Positions 27,281 to 35,722 are shown, numbered from the stretch's first letter. The stretch is DNA of 64,000 nt from Chloroflexota bacterium (GCA_019637815.1 JAHBUZ010000002.1:1-64000), one strand, 5' to 3'. Notes: generated by a model not told the origin, from the sequence alone. Numbers and translations: made by a program.

Positions 27281-27430
27281 GGCGGGTTCGGCAGCAACTG
27301 GCCCGTGGACGCGGTCTGTGCGTCCTACCTCATGACCGTGGACGCCGTGCGCGTCATCCTCGCCGAGGCGGGCCCGGGTCGTGAGGACACGACCCGGGTG
27401 CTGTGCACCAACGCGGAGCGCTTCTACCGG
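27281..27430 (+). pseudogene. 3' remnant of an amidohydrolase-2 family gene
   Basis: The plus frame from 27287 reads FGSNWPVDAV, then SYLMTVDAVRVILAEAG and TNAERFYRLW. This is the conserved C-terminal end of amidohydrolase-2 enzymes; the intact gene at 23499 has FGTNWPVDRMYSSY and GNAERIFRI at the same places. The homology stops abruptly at about 27281 and the remainder of the gene is missing. Base composition is like the native genes, so the break point is a likely junction between inserted and resident DNA. Confidence 0.55.
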
Positions 27431-27595
27431 CTCTGGGCCGGGCAGGAGTGCGGGCGCCGTCGGGAGGAGGTCGACGGCGCCCGCAGAGGAGCGGGGTCAG
27501 GTGCCACGTGGGCGGCGGCCGGGATCGGGGGTCCCGTATGGCCGCGATCGGCCAGCCCCACTGATGTGGTGACGCGGTGGTGACGAAACCGGTTC

Positions 27596-27611
27596 CCGGC
27601 ATCGTTTGCAG
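27596..27611. promoter_or_regulatory. orphan copy of an operator segment, CGTTTGCAG motif
   Basis: CCGGCATCGTTTGCAG is identical over 16 bases to 29032-29047, which lies in the divergent control region of the cysteine-motif gene. No gene now follows it on either strand, so it is probably left over from a duplication. Confidence 0.4.
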
Positions 27612-27675
27612 CGCGTTGCCGTACGGTAGCACGTCGGGGGACAAGCGTCTGTCCGCTGGGTCCTCGGCGAGCCGG

Positions 27676-27861
27676 TCGATCGCCGGGTCGAGGCACCTTC
27701 GACGTCAGGTGCTCACCCCGCGCCAGGCATCCCCACATCGATCGCCGGGTCGAGGCACCTTCGACGCCGAATGCTCACCCCGCGCCGGGCATCCCCACGT
27801 CGATCGCCGGGTCGAGGCACCCTCGACGTCAGGTGCTCACCCCGCGCCAGGCATCCCCACA
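27676..27861. repeat. three tandem copies of a 62-bp unit at a gene 3' end
   Basis: Copies start at 27676, 27738 and 27800, with only a few mismatches. Each has the inverted repeat GTCGAGGCACCTTCGAC (copy 3: one base changed) and a segment equivalent to the last codons and stop (VGMPGAG-stop) of the cysteine-motif gene, whose true stop lies in the third copy. So the 3' end and terminator-like hairpin were duplicated twice downstream. Confidence 0.85.
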
Positions 27862-28952
27862 TTGATGACGGGGAGTTCCTTGGCGCCCATGGCGCGTGAC
27901 CCGAAGGCGGTCGGCTTGGTCCGCCCGACGCGTGCATAGACCTCCTCGGGCACCTGGGTCGGATCCTTGTACATCGTCCACTGGCACTTCTGACGCACGT
28001 TCGGATCGCGGTCCGTGTCGGGGTAGGTCGGCGGGTCGATGACCCGGACCGGGTAGCCGAACCGGTCGATGGGCATCTCCTCCATGAGCACGATGCAGTG
28101 GACGCAGTAGTGGCAGACCCCCGACTTGTAGTGGGTCCAGGGGTACTCGCCCTCCACGACGGTCCAGTCGTAGGGCGGCTCCATGCGCGGAGGCGTGCCC
28201 TCGATCCAGTCGCCGCGGACGGTGCGCTGCCCGGAGCCACACGGGTCGAACCGGAGCTCGTATCGATCCTCGAACTCCACCAGCTCCATGTCGCCCGTCC
28301 GCTCGGGACCCACGAGATGGCCACGCATCGCCTCGCAGGCGACGAGCATCAGCACCTCGAGCGCCTCGTCCCACGGATGCTGGTCGATGTCGAACTTCGC
28401 GTAGCGCCACGCGAACAGCGGCAGGAGCACGGCGTCATACATGTCCCGGATGGCCGGTTCGCCGAGCTGCTCCTTGACCAGGGACATGAGGCCGTACACG
28501 TGGTCCACGTCCCGGTCGTGGCACTGGCGCCAGATCTCCTTGGCCTCCGCCATGCGCTCCTTCGCGGCTGGGGCGTCCTGGCGGTACGTGGCGGCGGTCG
28601 CGGCCTGGATGGCGGTCAGCAGCCGGTCCCACTGGCGGCGTGGGTCCCACGGCGAGCCATCCGGCAACCGGGCGACCTCCACCGCCTGTGCGTCCCGTGC
28701 CGCCACGATGGCCGGATCTGCGCCGTTCCGGAGCAGGTAGCCGCGCACGTCGGGGATCCACTGGCGATAGATCGCGAAGCAGACCTGCGCCTCGTCCACG
28801 AAGTAGGACTCGAGCTGCGCCGCATCGTCCCAGCGACCCTCGTCGATGGCCTCGAGGATCTTGCGGTACGTGGAGATCTTCTGGTCCTCCCAGGATCCCA
28901 TCCGCACCCGCCGGCCCAGCAGCTCGGTGAACTCGATGCGCGTCTCGGTCAC
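27837..28952 (-). CDS. unrecognised cysteine-motif protein, paralog of 13374-14507
   Basis: A 371-residue soluble protein without a known family match that I can recall. GTG 28952 with AGGAAGG upstream is preferred; the longer frame to 29147 covers the promoter region and is Arg/Gly-rich. The N-terminal half is helical (VDEAQVCFAIYRQW near 58-71 aligns with the paralog). Conserved cysteines: DPCGSGQR (C238), C-HY-C-VH-C (C280, C283, C286) and KCQWTMYK (C323); spacing 42 and 43 is identical to 13374-14507. PVRVIDPP is also shared. Here it stands divergent from an EamA transporter gene with a CGTTTGCAG motif between them. In both loci the family is next to a transporter. Likely a metal-binding or redox protein; function unknown. 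Confidence 0.8.
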   Translation of the reverse strand: MTETRIEFTELLGRRVRMGSWEDQKISTYRKILEAIDEGRWDDAAQLESYFVDEAQVCFAIYRQWIPDVRGYLLRNGADPAIVAARDAQAVEVARLPDGSPWDPRRQWDRLLTAIQAATAATYRQDAPAAKERMAEAKEIWRQCHDRDVDHVYGLMSLVKEQLGEPAIRDMYDAVLLPLFAWRYAKFDIDQHPWDEALEVLMLVACEAMRGHLVGPERTGDMELVEFEDRYELRFDPCGSGQRTVRGDWIEGTPPRMEPPYDWTVVEGEYPWTHYKSGVCHYCVHCIVLMEEMPIDRFGYPVRVIDPPTYPDTDRDPNVRQKCQWTMYKDPTQVPEEVYARVGRTKPTAFGSRAMGAKELPVINVGMPGAG

Positions 28953-29031
28953 GATGTCCGCCTTCCTGTCCGGGTCACCCCGCCGGGTGACCCCGCCTCC
29001 GCCACGGCCCATGCTCGGATGCGCGACGATA

Positions 29032-29047
29032 CCGGCATCGTTTGCAG
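29032..29047. promoter_or_regulatory. putative operator, CGTTTGCAG motif, site D
   Basis: CCGGCATCGTTTGCAG lies in the 121-bp region between the divergent genes starting at 28952 and 29074. It matches sites A-C except for one base in the core (TTTGCAG for TTTCCAG), and is duplicated exactly at 27596-27611. Confidence 0.4.
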
Positions 29048-29073
29048 GAGCGCCAGACTGGAGCGTACCACGC

Positions 29074-29898
29074 GTGATCGCCGTCATCCTCGGTCTCCTG
29101 GCAGCGCTCGCCAACGCATCCCAGGCGCTCGTCAGCAAGCGGCTCACGGTCCACTACCCGGCGCGCCAGCTCATCGGCGTGCTGTTCCTGTGGAACACCC
29201 TCGTGATGCTGCCGTTCGCGCCGTTCGTGCCCTGGCACTGGAGCCCGGAGGTGGTGGCGCTCCACCTCGTGTCGGGTGTGCTCATGGTCGTGACCGCCGT
29301 GGCCATCTGGGACATGTTCGATCGGGGAGCGGCGTCATCCACCACGACCGCCTCGGCGCTCAGCCCGGTCGCGGCCGTGCTGTTCGCGGCCATCCTACTG
29401 CCGGGCACGTTCGGCGCCGCCCAGGCGGCGGCTGCGGTCGTCGTCACGGTCGGCGTCCTGTGGGCCCTCAGCGGTGCCTTCGGGGAGGTCGGTCGGGCCT
29501 GGGTGCTGTGGCGGGTGCTCGCGGCGGCCGCCGGTCATGGGCTGCTCGTGGTCGTCACGCGGATGCAGGCGGACCTGGGCGTCGGGGTCGTGGAGACCTA
29601 CGTGGTGCGGGTGGCCCTGGCCGCCGTCGCGACGCTCATCCTGTTCCCGCCCCGGGACGTGCCGCTCTCCAGCACGCCGGTGCTCATCGGCCGGTCGCTG
29701 CTCATCACGCTCTCGTTCGTGCTCATCATCCTGGGTGTCCAGCAGGGGAGCCCGGTGGTGGTCCAGACGCTGGTCGCCACGACCCCGCTGTTCGTCCTCG
29801 CCGTGGAGTCGTGGCGGTCCCGCACCCGCCCGCCCATGCGCATCCTGGGCGCCGCGCTCCTGGTGGTCGTGGGCGTCCTCCTCATCCTCGCTGGCTGA
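29074..29898 (+). CDS. EamA/DMT-superfamily transporter
   Basis: A 274-residue integral membrane protein with about ten hydrophobic segments, the size and pattern of two EamA repeats. GTG 29074 is chosen because the first transmembrane segment (VIAVILGLLAALANASQALV) begins at once; GGAG lies about 10 bases upstream. The segment SALSPVAAVLFAAILL and the C-terminal half (TLVATTPLFVLAVES) carry the typical Pro-containing helices. Such carriers export or import amino acids, nucleotide sugars or other metabolites; the direction and substrate are not visible here. It heads a plus-strand run with the SDR at 29931. Confidence 0.82.
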   Translation: MIAVILGLLAALANASQALVSKRLTVHYPARQLIGVLFLWNTLVMLPFAPFVPWHWSPEVVALHLVSGVLMVVTAVAIWDMFDRGAASSTTTASALSPVAAVLFAAILLPGTFGAAQAAAAVVVTVGVLWALSGAFGEVGRAWVLWRVLAAAAGHGLLVVVTRMQADLGVGVVETYVVRVALAAVATLILFPPRDVPLSSTPVLIGRSLLITLSFVLIILGVQQGSPVVVQTLVATTPLFVLAVESWRSRTRPPMRILGAALLVVVGVLLILAG

Positions 29899-29930
29899 GC
29901 GACCATCAGACCCGTGCATGGAGGTGATCG

Positions 29931-30647
29931 ATGACGACCCTGGAACGACGTGTGGCCCTCGTGACCGGCTCGAACGGCGGTATCGGGCGTGCCACCGTGG
30001 CGGCCCTCGTGGCGTCCGGCCACGAGGTCATCGGGCTCGACCTGCGACCGGGTGACGATCCGCTGCTCGGCCGCTCCATCGTGCTCGACCTCGCGGACGG
30101 GCCCGCCGTGGAGGACCTGTGCGCCTCGGTGGGTCGGGTGGATGTGCTCGTGAACAACGCCGCGCTGCTCATCGAGCGACCCGTGCCGGAGCTGACCATC
30201 GAGCAGATCGACCGGATGATCGCTGTCAACCAGCGAGGTGCGCTGCTCCTGGCGCGCGGCCTCGGCGAGCGGATGCGGGGACGTGGCTGGGGTCGCATCG
30301 TCAACGTGTCCAGCGTCGGTGCGCGGACCGGCGGGGTCACCGACTCGGGTGTCTACGCGATGACCAAGGCCGCGATGCTTGCCATGACGAAGAATCTTGC
30401 CCGGACGCTCGGTCGAGATGGCATCACCGTGAACGCGGTGGCACCCGGCCTCATCGATACGCCGATGGCGCGCGGGCAGGATGCCCGTCAGCCCGGCTTC
30501 CTCGAGCGGACGGCGGCGAGCGCGCCCCTGGGGCGGCTGGGGCGCCCCGAGGAGGTGGCCGCGGTCATCGCCTTCCTCGCGAGTGACGGCGCGTCGTTCG
30601 TCACCGGTGTCACCATCGACGTGAACGGCGGCTGGGTGATGACCTGA
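29931..30647 (+). CDS. SDR family NAD(P)-dependent oxidoreductase
   Basis: A 238-residue classical SDR beginning 32 bases after the transporter gene, with GGAGGTG just before ATG 29931. TGSNGGIG near 13-20, NNAA (VLVNNAALL), Ser in NVSSVGAR, YAMTK, and PLGRLGRPEEVAAVIAFLAS near the end. Sugar or polyol dehydrogenase of broad type. A 9-bp hairpin follows at 30680. Confidence 0.9.
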   Translation: MTTLERRVALVTGSNGGIGRATVAALVASGHEVIGLDLRPGDDPLLGRSIVLDLADGPAVEDLCASVGRVDVLVNNAALLIERPVPELTIEQIDRMIAVNQRGALLLARGLGERMRGRGWGRIVNVSSVGARTGGVTDSGVYAMTKAAMLAMTKNLARTLGRDGITVNAVAPGLIDTPMARGQDARQPGFLERTAASAPLGRLGRPEEVAAVIAFLASDGASFVTGVTIDVNGGWVMT

Positions 30648-30679
30648 ACCGGTCGGCGTGTCCGCGGACGGCTGGCGGA

Positions 30680-30705
30680 CTCGGCTGGTAACGATCCCAG
30701 CCGAG
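30680..30705. promoter_or_regulatory. 9-bp inverted repeat before the mutarotase-fusion gene
   Basis: CTCGGCTGG (30680-30688) pairs with CCAGCCGAG (30697-30705) around an 8-base loop holding ACGAT. There is no T-run, so either a weak terminator after the SDR or an operator for the next gene. Confidence 0.4.
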
Positions 30706-30757
30706 CGCTACGATGGGATGCCCACGAGGCGGCCCGGTGGCACGAGGAGGCTACGAC

Positions 30758-31402
30758 ATGGAACGCGTGCTCTTCTACATGCGCATCTTCCCTGGCACGG
30801 AGGCGGACTACGACCGACTCCACGTCGACGTGCCCCAGGAGGTCCAGGACGCGATCCACGAGTCGGGGTTCCGGAACATGAGCGGGTTCCGGCGCGGCAC
30901 GGACGTCTGGTACTACGCGGAGGCCCATCCCGACCGAGCCACGGCGTTCGCGAGCTACGCGGCGAAGCCGGCCGTGGCGGCGTGGGACCAGCGCTTCGTG
31001 TCCATCATCGCCGAGCACACGGACGCGGCCGGCGAGCCGCTGTTCTACGAGGAGCTGTTCCATACCGATGGCGGCGGCGAGGGCCCGATGCGCCGCGGGT
31101 TCCTGGGGCTCGTGGTCAACCCCGCGCGGATCGACTACTACGAGGACCTCCACGCCAACCCGTGGCCGGACCTCATCGAGGCCATCGCCGCGTCGGGCTA
31201 TCGCAACTACTCCGGGTTCCGGCGTGGCAACCACGTCGTCTACTACGGCGAGTACCACCCAGACATCGAGACGGTGAGCGCACGGATGGGCACCCACGAG
31301 GTGAACACGCGCTGGGGGCAGGCGTTCGAGGGCGTCATCACGCGCATCACCACCGATGACGGGAAGCTCATCACCGCGGACGAGGTCTATCACCAGGACT
31401 GA
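30758..31402 (+). CDS. tandem L-rhamnose mutarotase-like fusion protein
   Basis: A 214-residue protein made of two RhaM-type ferredoxin-like domains in one chain, where the family is normally a single domain of about 104-110 residues that dimerises. ATG 30758 follows GAGGAGG. Domain 1 (about 1-105) has His22 in YDRLH and the segment GFRNMSGFRRG; domain 2 (about 115-214) has His132 in YYEDLHANPWP and GYRNYSGFRRG. The single-domain gene at 52891 also has His22 in its first helix. RhaM interconverts anomers of L-rhamnose and similar sugars. The next gene is a fucose/arabinose-type isomerase, which would use the resulting anomer. Confidence 0.82.
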   Translation: MERVLFYMRIFPGTEADYDRLHVDVPQEVQDAIHESGFRNMSGFRRGTDVWYYAEAHPDRATAFASYAAKPAVAAWDQRFVSIIAEHTDAAGEPLFYEELFHTDGGGEGPMRRGFLGLVVNPARIDYYEDLHANPWPDLIEAIAASGYRNYSGFRRGNHVVYYGEYHPDIETVSARMGTHEVNTRWGQAFEGVITRITTDDGKLITADEVYHQD

Positions 31403-31421
31403 CGGCGCAGCGCGTCCCGTC

Positions 31422-32858
31422 ATGTCCGCGCCACGCCCCAGGCTGGTCGTCGTCCATCCGTGGTGGGATCTCTGGGCGCATACGGCACCGACCGGGTTCC
31501 GTGCCGCGCGCATGGACCTGGCGCGGGGCGTGGCCGCGTCCCTGGCCGACGCGTTCGACCCGGTCGCCGTCGTGGAGGCCGGCTCGGTCGAGGATGGCGC
31601 GCGGGTCGGTGCGGACCTCCGGGCGACGGTCGATGCCGGGCAGCCCATCGACGTGGTGCTGGTGCTCCAGACGATGGCGGTCCCCGTCGGCTACACGCTC
31701 GCGCTCCTCGATGCACTGCCGGGCGTACCGGTCGTGGTCTGGGCACTCCACGAGACGGGACTCGTCGATGGCGCGTTCGATCACGGCAGCATCACCACCC
31801 AGGGCGCGACCGTCGGCGCACCGATGCTGGGCAACATGCTGGCGCGCACTCGCCGGCCGTTCGAGCTCGTGCTCGGCCGGGTGACCGACGCGACCACCGT
31901 GGCTCGGGTCCGGACGGCGCTGCGGCATGCGACCGTCGCCTCGGGGATCCGACGGGCTCGGTTGGGTCGGATCGGGCGCCCGATCCCGGGCTACCTCCAC
32001 GTGGACGCCCCGGATGCGGACCTGCGCGCGGCCATCGGTGTCGAGGCGGTGTCCGTCGAGCCCGACGAGGTGGTGGAGGCCTGGCGCGAGGTCGATGCCG
32101 AGCGGGTCGCACGTCTCGACGCGGAGGTGCGCGCGAGCTGGTCGTTCGAGGATGACCCCACCGAAGGGGAGTCGCTCACGCGGAGCCTGCGGATGGCGCT
32201 CGCCCTCGAGGACATCGTCACTCGTCATCGACTCGATGGCGGTGCCTTCAACTGCCACGTGCCCCAGTTCCGGTTCGGCGACGAGATCGGCATCGCACCC
32301 TGCTGGGGACTCGGTCGACTGACCAGCATGGGGATGCCCTTCACGTGCACGGGCGACATCCTGACGAGCGTGGCGATGTTGCTGAACAAGCGATTGGGTG
32401 CGGCTGCGCTCTACCACGAGATCGAGGCCATCGACTACGCCACGGGCGAGGTGGTCATCGCCAACAGCGGCGAGCACGACCTCGCATGGCTGGCACCGGG
32501 TTCGACGCCCCGGCTCCGGCGCAACGGCTGGTTCTGTGGCACGGATGCCCGATGCGGCGTGTGCGCGGTCCTCGAGCCACCCGCAGGACCCGCGACGCTC
32601 GTCGGTTTCACACCCCATCCTGCGGCGCTGGCTGGCTTCCGGTTCGTGGTCGCCCGGGGCGAGCTGACCGAGCGCCACTTCTCCGCCACGGGCACGGCGA
32701 ACGGCGCATTCCGGTTCCGCGATGGGCCCGTGGAGGAGGCCTGGGCTCGCTGGGCGGGGACCGGGGTCAACCATCACAGCGCGGCGACCCCCGGCGACAT
32801 CGCGGACGAGGTCGTGGCGGTCGCGCGCCAGCTGGGCGTGGAGGCGGTGCTCGTCTGA
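31422..32858 (+). CDS. L-fucose/L-arabinose isomerase-family protein
   Basis: A 478-residue protein with the three-domain plan of L-fucose and L-arabinose isomerases. ATG 31422 lies 19 bases after the mutarotase fusion. The conserved C-terminal half is clear: GAFNCHVPQFRF, IAPCWGLGRLTSMG, then CTGDILTSVAMLLNKRLG near 309. In the classical enzymes the CTGD position is CEGD, with Glu binding the metal; here it is Thr310, so the active site differs and catalysis is uncertain. NHHSA near the end keeps the His. It may be a divergent isomerase for a deoxysugar or aldose, or a related but non-isomerase protein. Confidence 0.75.
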   Translation: MSAPRPRLVVVHPWWDLWAHTAPTGFRAARMDLARGVAASLADAFDPVAVVEAGSVEDGARVGADLRATVDAGQPIDVVLVLQTMAVPVGYTLALLDALPGVPVVVWALHETGLVDGAFDHGSITTQGATVGAPMLGNMLARTRRPFELVLGRVTDATTVARVRTALRHATVASGIRRARLGRIGRPIPGYLHVDAPDADLRAAIGVEAVSVEPDEVVEAWREVDAERVARLDAEVRASWSFEDDPTEGESLTRSLRMALALEDIVTRHRLDGGAFNCHVPQFRFGDEIGIAPCWGLGRLTSMGMPFTCTGDILTSVAMLLNKRLGAAALYHEIEAIDYATGEVVIANSGEHDLAWLAPGSTPRLRRNGWFCGTDARCGVCAVLEPPAGPATLVGFTPHPAALAGFRFVVARGELTERHFSATGTANGAFRFRDGPVEEAWARWAGTGVNHHSAATPGDIADEVVAVARQLGVEAVLV

Positions 32859-32898
32859 CGTCGGTCACGACCGCGGTCGTGTCAGATGCTGCGAAGCG

Positions 32899-33639
32899 TC
32901 AGATCAGGTTCGGCGGCAGGACGCCTCGATCGAGTGCGGCGACGGCCGTCTGGGCATGACGATCACCCTCGGTCACCGATAACGTGAGGTGGCCCGGGAA
33001 CAGCCCATCGTGGGGATGGCTCGCGAGGCGTCGCAGCGACGCGATGTGGGCGCCGAGCTCGCAGTCCCAGGTGCCCTGCAGGATGATGACGCCGCCGTAC
33101 AGCAGCGTGTCGCCGGTGAACAGGTCGCTGCGACCGTCCCCGTGCACGAGGTACGCCAGGTGGCCGGTCGCATGGCCGGGGGTGGCCACGACTTCCACCA
33201 CGAGGTCGCCGACGCCGATCCGCTGGCCATCGGTGAGCTCGGAGGCCACGTCGGTCGCGGCATACCGATAGTCCGGCGCATAGGAGCCCTGGGCTTTCCC
33301 GACGTCGACACTCGCGGCCCGCTCGTCGCCGTCCCGCAGGATGGCGGCGACCTCGGAGGAGGCATGGATCGTCAGACCGAGCGCGGCCCGCAGGCCGGCG
33401 GCACCCCCGGCATGGTCCGCGTGGGCATGGGTCAGGAACAGGTGGCGGACGCGTTCGCGCGGGACACCCGTCCGGTCCAGGAGGGTCAGGATCGCGTCCT
33501 CGCCGAGGCCCGCTCCGGCGTCCACGATGGCCGCCTCCGTCCCGCCGTCGATGAGATAGACGTGACAGTCGGAGGGATGCGTCAGCCCGAAGCCGTGGCG
33601 TCCACTCCCGATGAGGTGGATCCGCTCGGTCAGGCGCAC
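32899..33639 (-). CDS. MBL-fold metallohydrolase
   Basis: A 246-residue metallo-beta-lactamase-fold hydrolase. The zinc motif HAHADH is at residues 71-76 and further ligands are His in TPGHATGH, Asp in FTGDTLLYGG and His in FPGHLTL. This is the full binuclear set of glyoxalase II-like or lactonase-like enzymes. It begins one base after the stop of the lactonase-family gene at 33641, indicating coupled translation. Together they could hydrolyse lactones or thioesters made during sugar breakdown. Confidence 0.87.
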   Translation of the reverse strand: MRLTERIHLIGSGRHGFGLTHPSDCHVYLIDGGTEAAIVDAGAGLGEDAILTLLDRTGVPRERVRHLFLTHAHADHAGGAAGLRAALGLTIHASSEVAAILRDGDERAASVDVGKAQGSYAPDYRYAATDVASELTDGQRIGVGDLVVEVVATPGHATGHLAYLVHGDGRSDLFTGDTLLYGGVIILQGTWDCELGAHIASLRRLASHPHDGLFPGHLTLSVTEGDRHAQTAVAALDRGVLPPNLI

Positions 33640-33640
33640 A

Positions 33641-34711
33641 TCACGGACCCCACCGCAGGCAGACCGGGGTCGGGACCGGGTCGACCGCCTGTGTCGGCCC
33701 CAGGAGCCCCGTCTCCGGGTCGATGGGCATCACGACGACCGTATCCGAGTCCTGGTTCGCCACCAGCAGGGATCGGCCGTCGGGCGTGATGGTGAAGTTG
33801 CGCGGCGTCCGACCCTCGGTGGGACGGTGCCCCAGGAGCCGCAGTCGCCCGGTCGCCTCGTCGACCGCGAACATGGTGATGGAGTCATGACCCCGGTTCG
33901 AGCCGTACACGAACCGACCCGAGGGATGGACCTGGATATCAGCGCAGTGGCTGTCCCCGGTGAAGTCCGCGGGCAGCATCGGGTAGCTCTCGATGAGCGA
34001 GAGCGTCCCGGTCCCAGCGTCATATGCCAGCGAGGCGATGGTGGATGCGAGCTCGCACACGACCCACGCGTGACGACCATCCGGGGCGAACACCAGGTGG
34101 CGAGGCCCGGAGCCGGGTGGCAGGGAAAGGCTGCTGTGGGGTGCCAGGGTGCCCGCGTCGAGGTCCAGCCGGTAGCCGATGATGGTGTCGGTGCCCAGGT
34201 CGGCGCTGAACGCGAACCGGTCGTCCGCGGTGACCACGATGCAGTGGGCGTGCGGGCCTTCCTGCCGAGCGGGGTCGATGCCGCTGCCCGTGTGCTGGTC
34301 GACGCTCGATGGTGCGCCGAGCGAGCCATCCGCTTGCGCCGGGAACATCGCCACGCTGCCCGACAGGTAGTTGGCGACGAGCGCCACACGCGATCGGGAG
34401 TCCATCATCACGTAGCAGGCGAGCGACCCGCGCGTGCCCTGGACCCCCAGATAGGTGAGCTCACCCGAGGACGGGTCCACGGCATAGGAGCTCACAAGGC
34501 CCTCCGGCCAGTCGAGCACCTCCCAGATGGCGTGGAGGTTGCGGCCATCGGGTGACAGGCATAGGTAGGACGGGTTCTCGATGCCGCCCACCTCCTGGAC
34601 CTGCGTCAGGTGGCCCGACCCGGGGTCGAAGTCATAGACGTACAGGCCGTGGCCGTTCGTGGCCGCGAGGTATGGCGCGGGCCGGGTATAGGTACCGACG
34701 TACAACCGCAT
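33641..34711 (-). CDS. lactonase family protein (seven-bladed propeller, 6-phosphogluconolactonase-like)
   Basis: A 356-residue beta-propeller of the cytosolic lactonase (YbhE/Pgl) family. The chain starts MRLYVGTYTRP and has repeated blade motifs such as NPSYLCLSPDGRNLHAIWEV, GPRHLVFAPDGRHAWVVCEL and TPRNFTITPDGRSLLVANQD. Relatives hydrolyse 6-phosphogluconolactone or free sugar lactones. It is the first gene of the pair with the MBL enzyme, and lies 37 bases downstream of the ABC permease stop at 34748 on the same strand, so it may belong to the importer operon. Confidence 0.83.
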   Translation of the reverse strand: MRLYVGTYTRPAPYLAATNGHGLYVYDFDPGSGHLTQVQEVGGIENPSYLCLSPDGRNLHAIWEVLDWPEGLVSSYAVDPSSGELTYLGVQGTRGSLACYVMMDSRSRVALVANYLSGSVAMFPAQADGSLGAPSSVDQHTGSGIDPARQEGPHAHCIVVTADDRFAFSADLGTDTIIGYRLDLDAGTLAPHSSLSLPPGSGPRHLVFAPDGRHAWVVCELASTIASLAYDAGTGTLSLIESYPMLPADFTGDSHCADIQVHPSGRFVYGSNRGHDSITMFAVDEATGRLRLLGHRPTEGRTPRNFTITPDGRSLLVANQDSDTVVVMPIDPETGLLGPTQAVDPVPTPVCLRWGP

Positions 34712-34747
34712 GTCGTCCTCCGCTCTTCCTCGGACCCGTCGGATCCG

Positions 34748-35722
34748 TCAGATGGTGTCCTGGACCCTCGGCTCGCGACCATAGACCGAGACGAGGATGA
34801 TGATGAGCACGCCGAGCGCCGACTGGATGAGGCTCGACGGCACGCCGACGCCGAGCAGGATGGTGCTCAGCAGCACGAGCACGATGGCACCGAGGGCCGT
34901 CCGGGCATATCCCCCCAGGCCACCGATGAGCGACGTGCCGCCGATGACCACGGCGGCGATGGTCTGGAACAGGAGCGGGTCACCGACCGTGCCGGATGCC
35001 CGCCCCGTGAAACCGAGATACAGCACGCCCGTGATGCCCGCGAACGCCCCCGAGATCGCGAACGTGGCGACCCACATCCGGAGCGGCCGGATGAGCGCGA
35101 AGCCGGCAGCCCGTGGGTTGGCGCCCAGGGCGAAGAGCCGCCGGCCATAGACCGAGCTCCGCTCCACGATGACCAGCACGGCCGTGACCACCGCCCAGAG
35201 GAGGACGATGGGCGGGACGGGGATGGGTCCGGTCGTGGCGCCGATGGACACGAACCCGGTGATCCAGTCGGGCGCGGAGCCCGATGGGAATCCCGCGGTC
35301 CACCAGTTGACGGCTGCCAGTGACGCCGTCCCGATGCCCAGCGTCACGATCAGTGGATGCACCGAGAACCGTCGGGACACGAAGCCGTTGCACGCGCCGA
35401 TGCCCGCGGTCAGACCGATGGTGAGGGCGATCGCGACCGGTGCCGGCAGGCCCGCCTCGAACGCCTTGGCGCCGACGACGTTGGCGACGCCCACGAGGAA
35501 CGGGATGGACAGGTCGATGCCCCCGAGCACCACGACCAGCGTCTGACCCACGGATGCGAGCGCGACGAACGCGGCCAGCACCAGCACGGCCCGCACGCTG
35601 CGCACGCTCGCGAACCCGTCGATGAGGATGGCGCCCACCAGGAACAATCCGATGCCCAGGGCGATGGGGAGCGCGATGGAGGTGCGGCCGGCTGCCACGG
35701 CACGGCCGATGCGGTCGACCAT
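34748..35722 (-). CDS. sugar ABC transporter permease (RbsC type), second of pair
   Basis: A 324-residue permease of the BPD_transp_2 family with eight to ten hydrophobic segments. Markers: VVVLGGIDLSIPFLVG, the coupling loop LFALGANPRAAGFAL, and TSLIGGLGGYARTALGAIVL. It shares one base with the upstream permease gene (stop/start overlap at 35722), so the two are expected to form a heterodimeric channel. It is the last transport gene of the 39427-34748 minus-strand operon. Confidence 0.9.
   Translation of the reverse strand: MVDRIGRAVAAGRTSIALPIALGIGLFLVGAILIDGFASVRSVRAVLVLAAFVALASVGQTLVVVLGGIDLSIPFLVGVANVVGAKAFEAGLPAPVAIALTIGLTAGIGACNGFVSRRFSVHPLIVTLGIGTASLAAVNWWTAGFPSGSAPDWITGFVSIGATTGPIPVPPIVLLWAVVTAVLVIVERSSVYGRRLFALGANPRAAGFALIRPLRMWVATFAISGAFAGITGVLYLGFTGRASGTVGDPLLFQTIAAVVIGGTSLIGGLGGYARTALGAIVLVLLSTILLGVGVPSSLIQSALGVLIIILVSVYGREPRVQDTI

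Larger units (their letters stand above)
26839..27836. other. gene-poor scar with broken genes, orphan operator copy and tandem repeats
   Basis: About 1 kb without an intact gene. It holds a frameshifted recombinase tail (minus strand, 26967-27280), the 3' end of an amidohydrolase gene (plus, about 27281-27430), an orphan copy of an operator segment (27596-27611) and three 62-bp repeats (27676-27861). The rest shows nothing I can support. Confidence 0.6.

Noticed and set aside
27305..27583. Complete small gene on the plus strand starting with GTG
   Set aside because: Only its first part is protein-like and it matches the C-terminal end of amidohydrolases, so it is a truncated remnant.
27676..27861. 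CRISPR array
   Set aside because: The three 62-bp units abut with no unique spacers, and they copy a gene 3' end.
30658..31359. Open frame of 233 residues overlapping the mutarotase fusion
   Set aside because: Out of frame with the conserved mutarotase domains and very Arg/Gly-rich.
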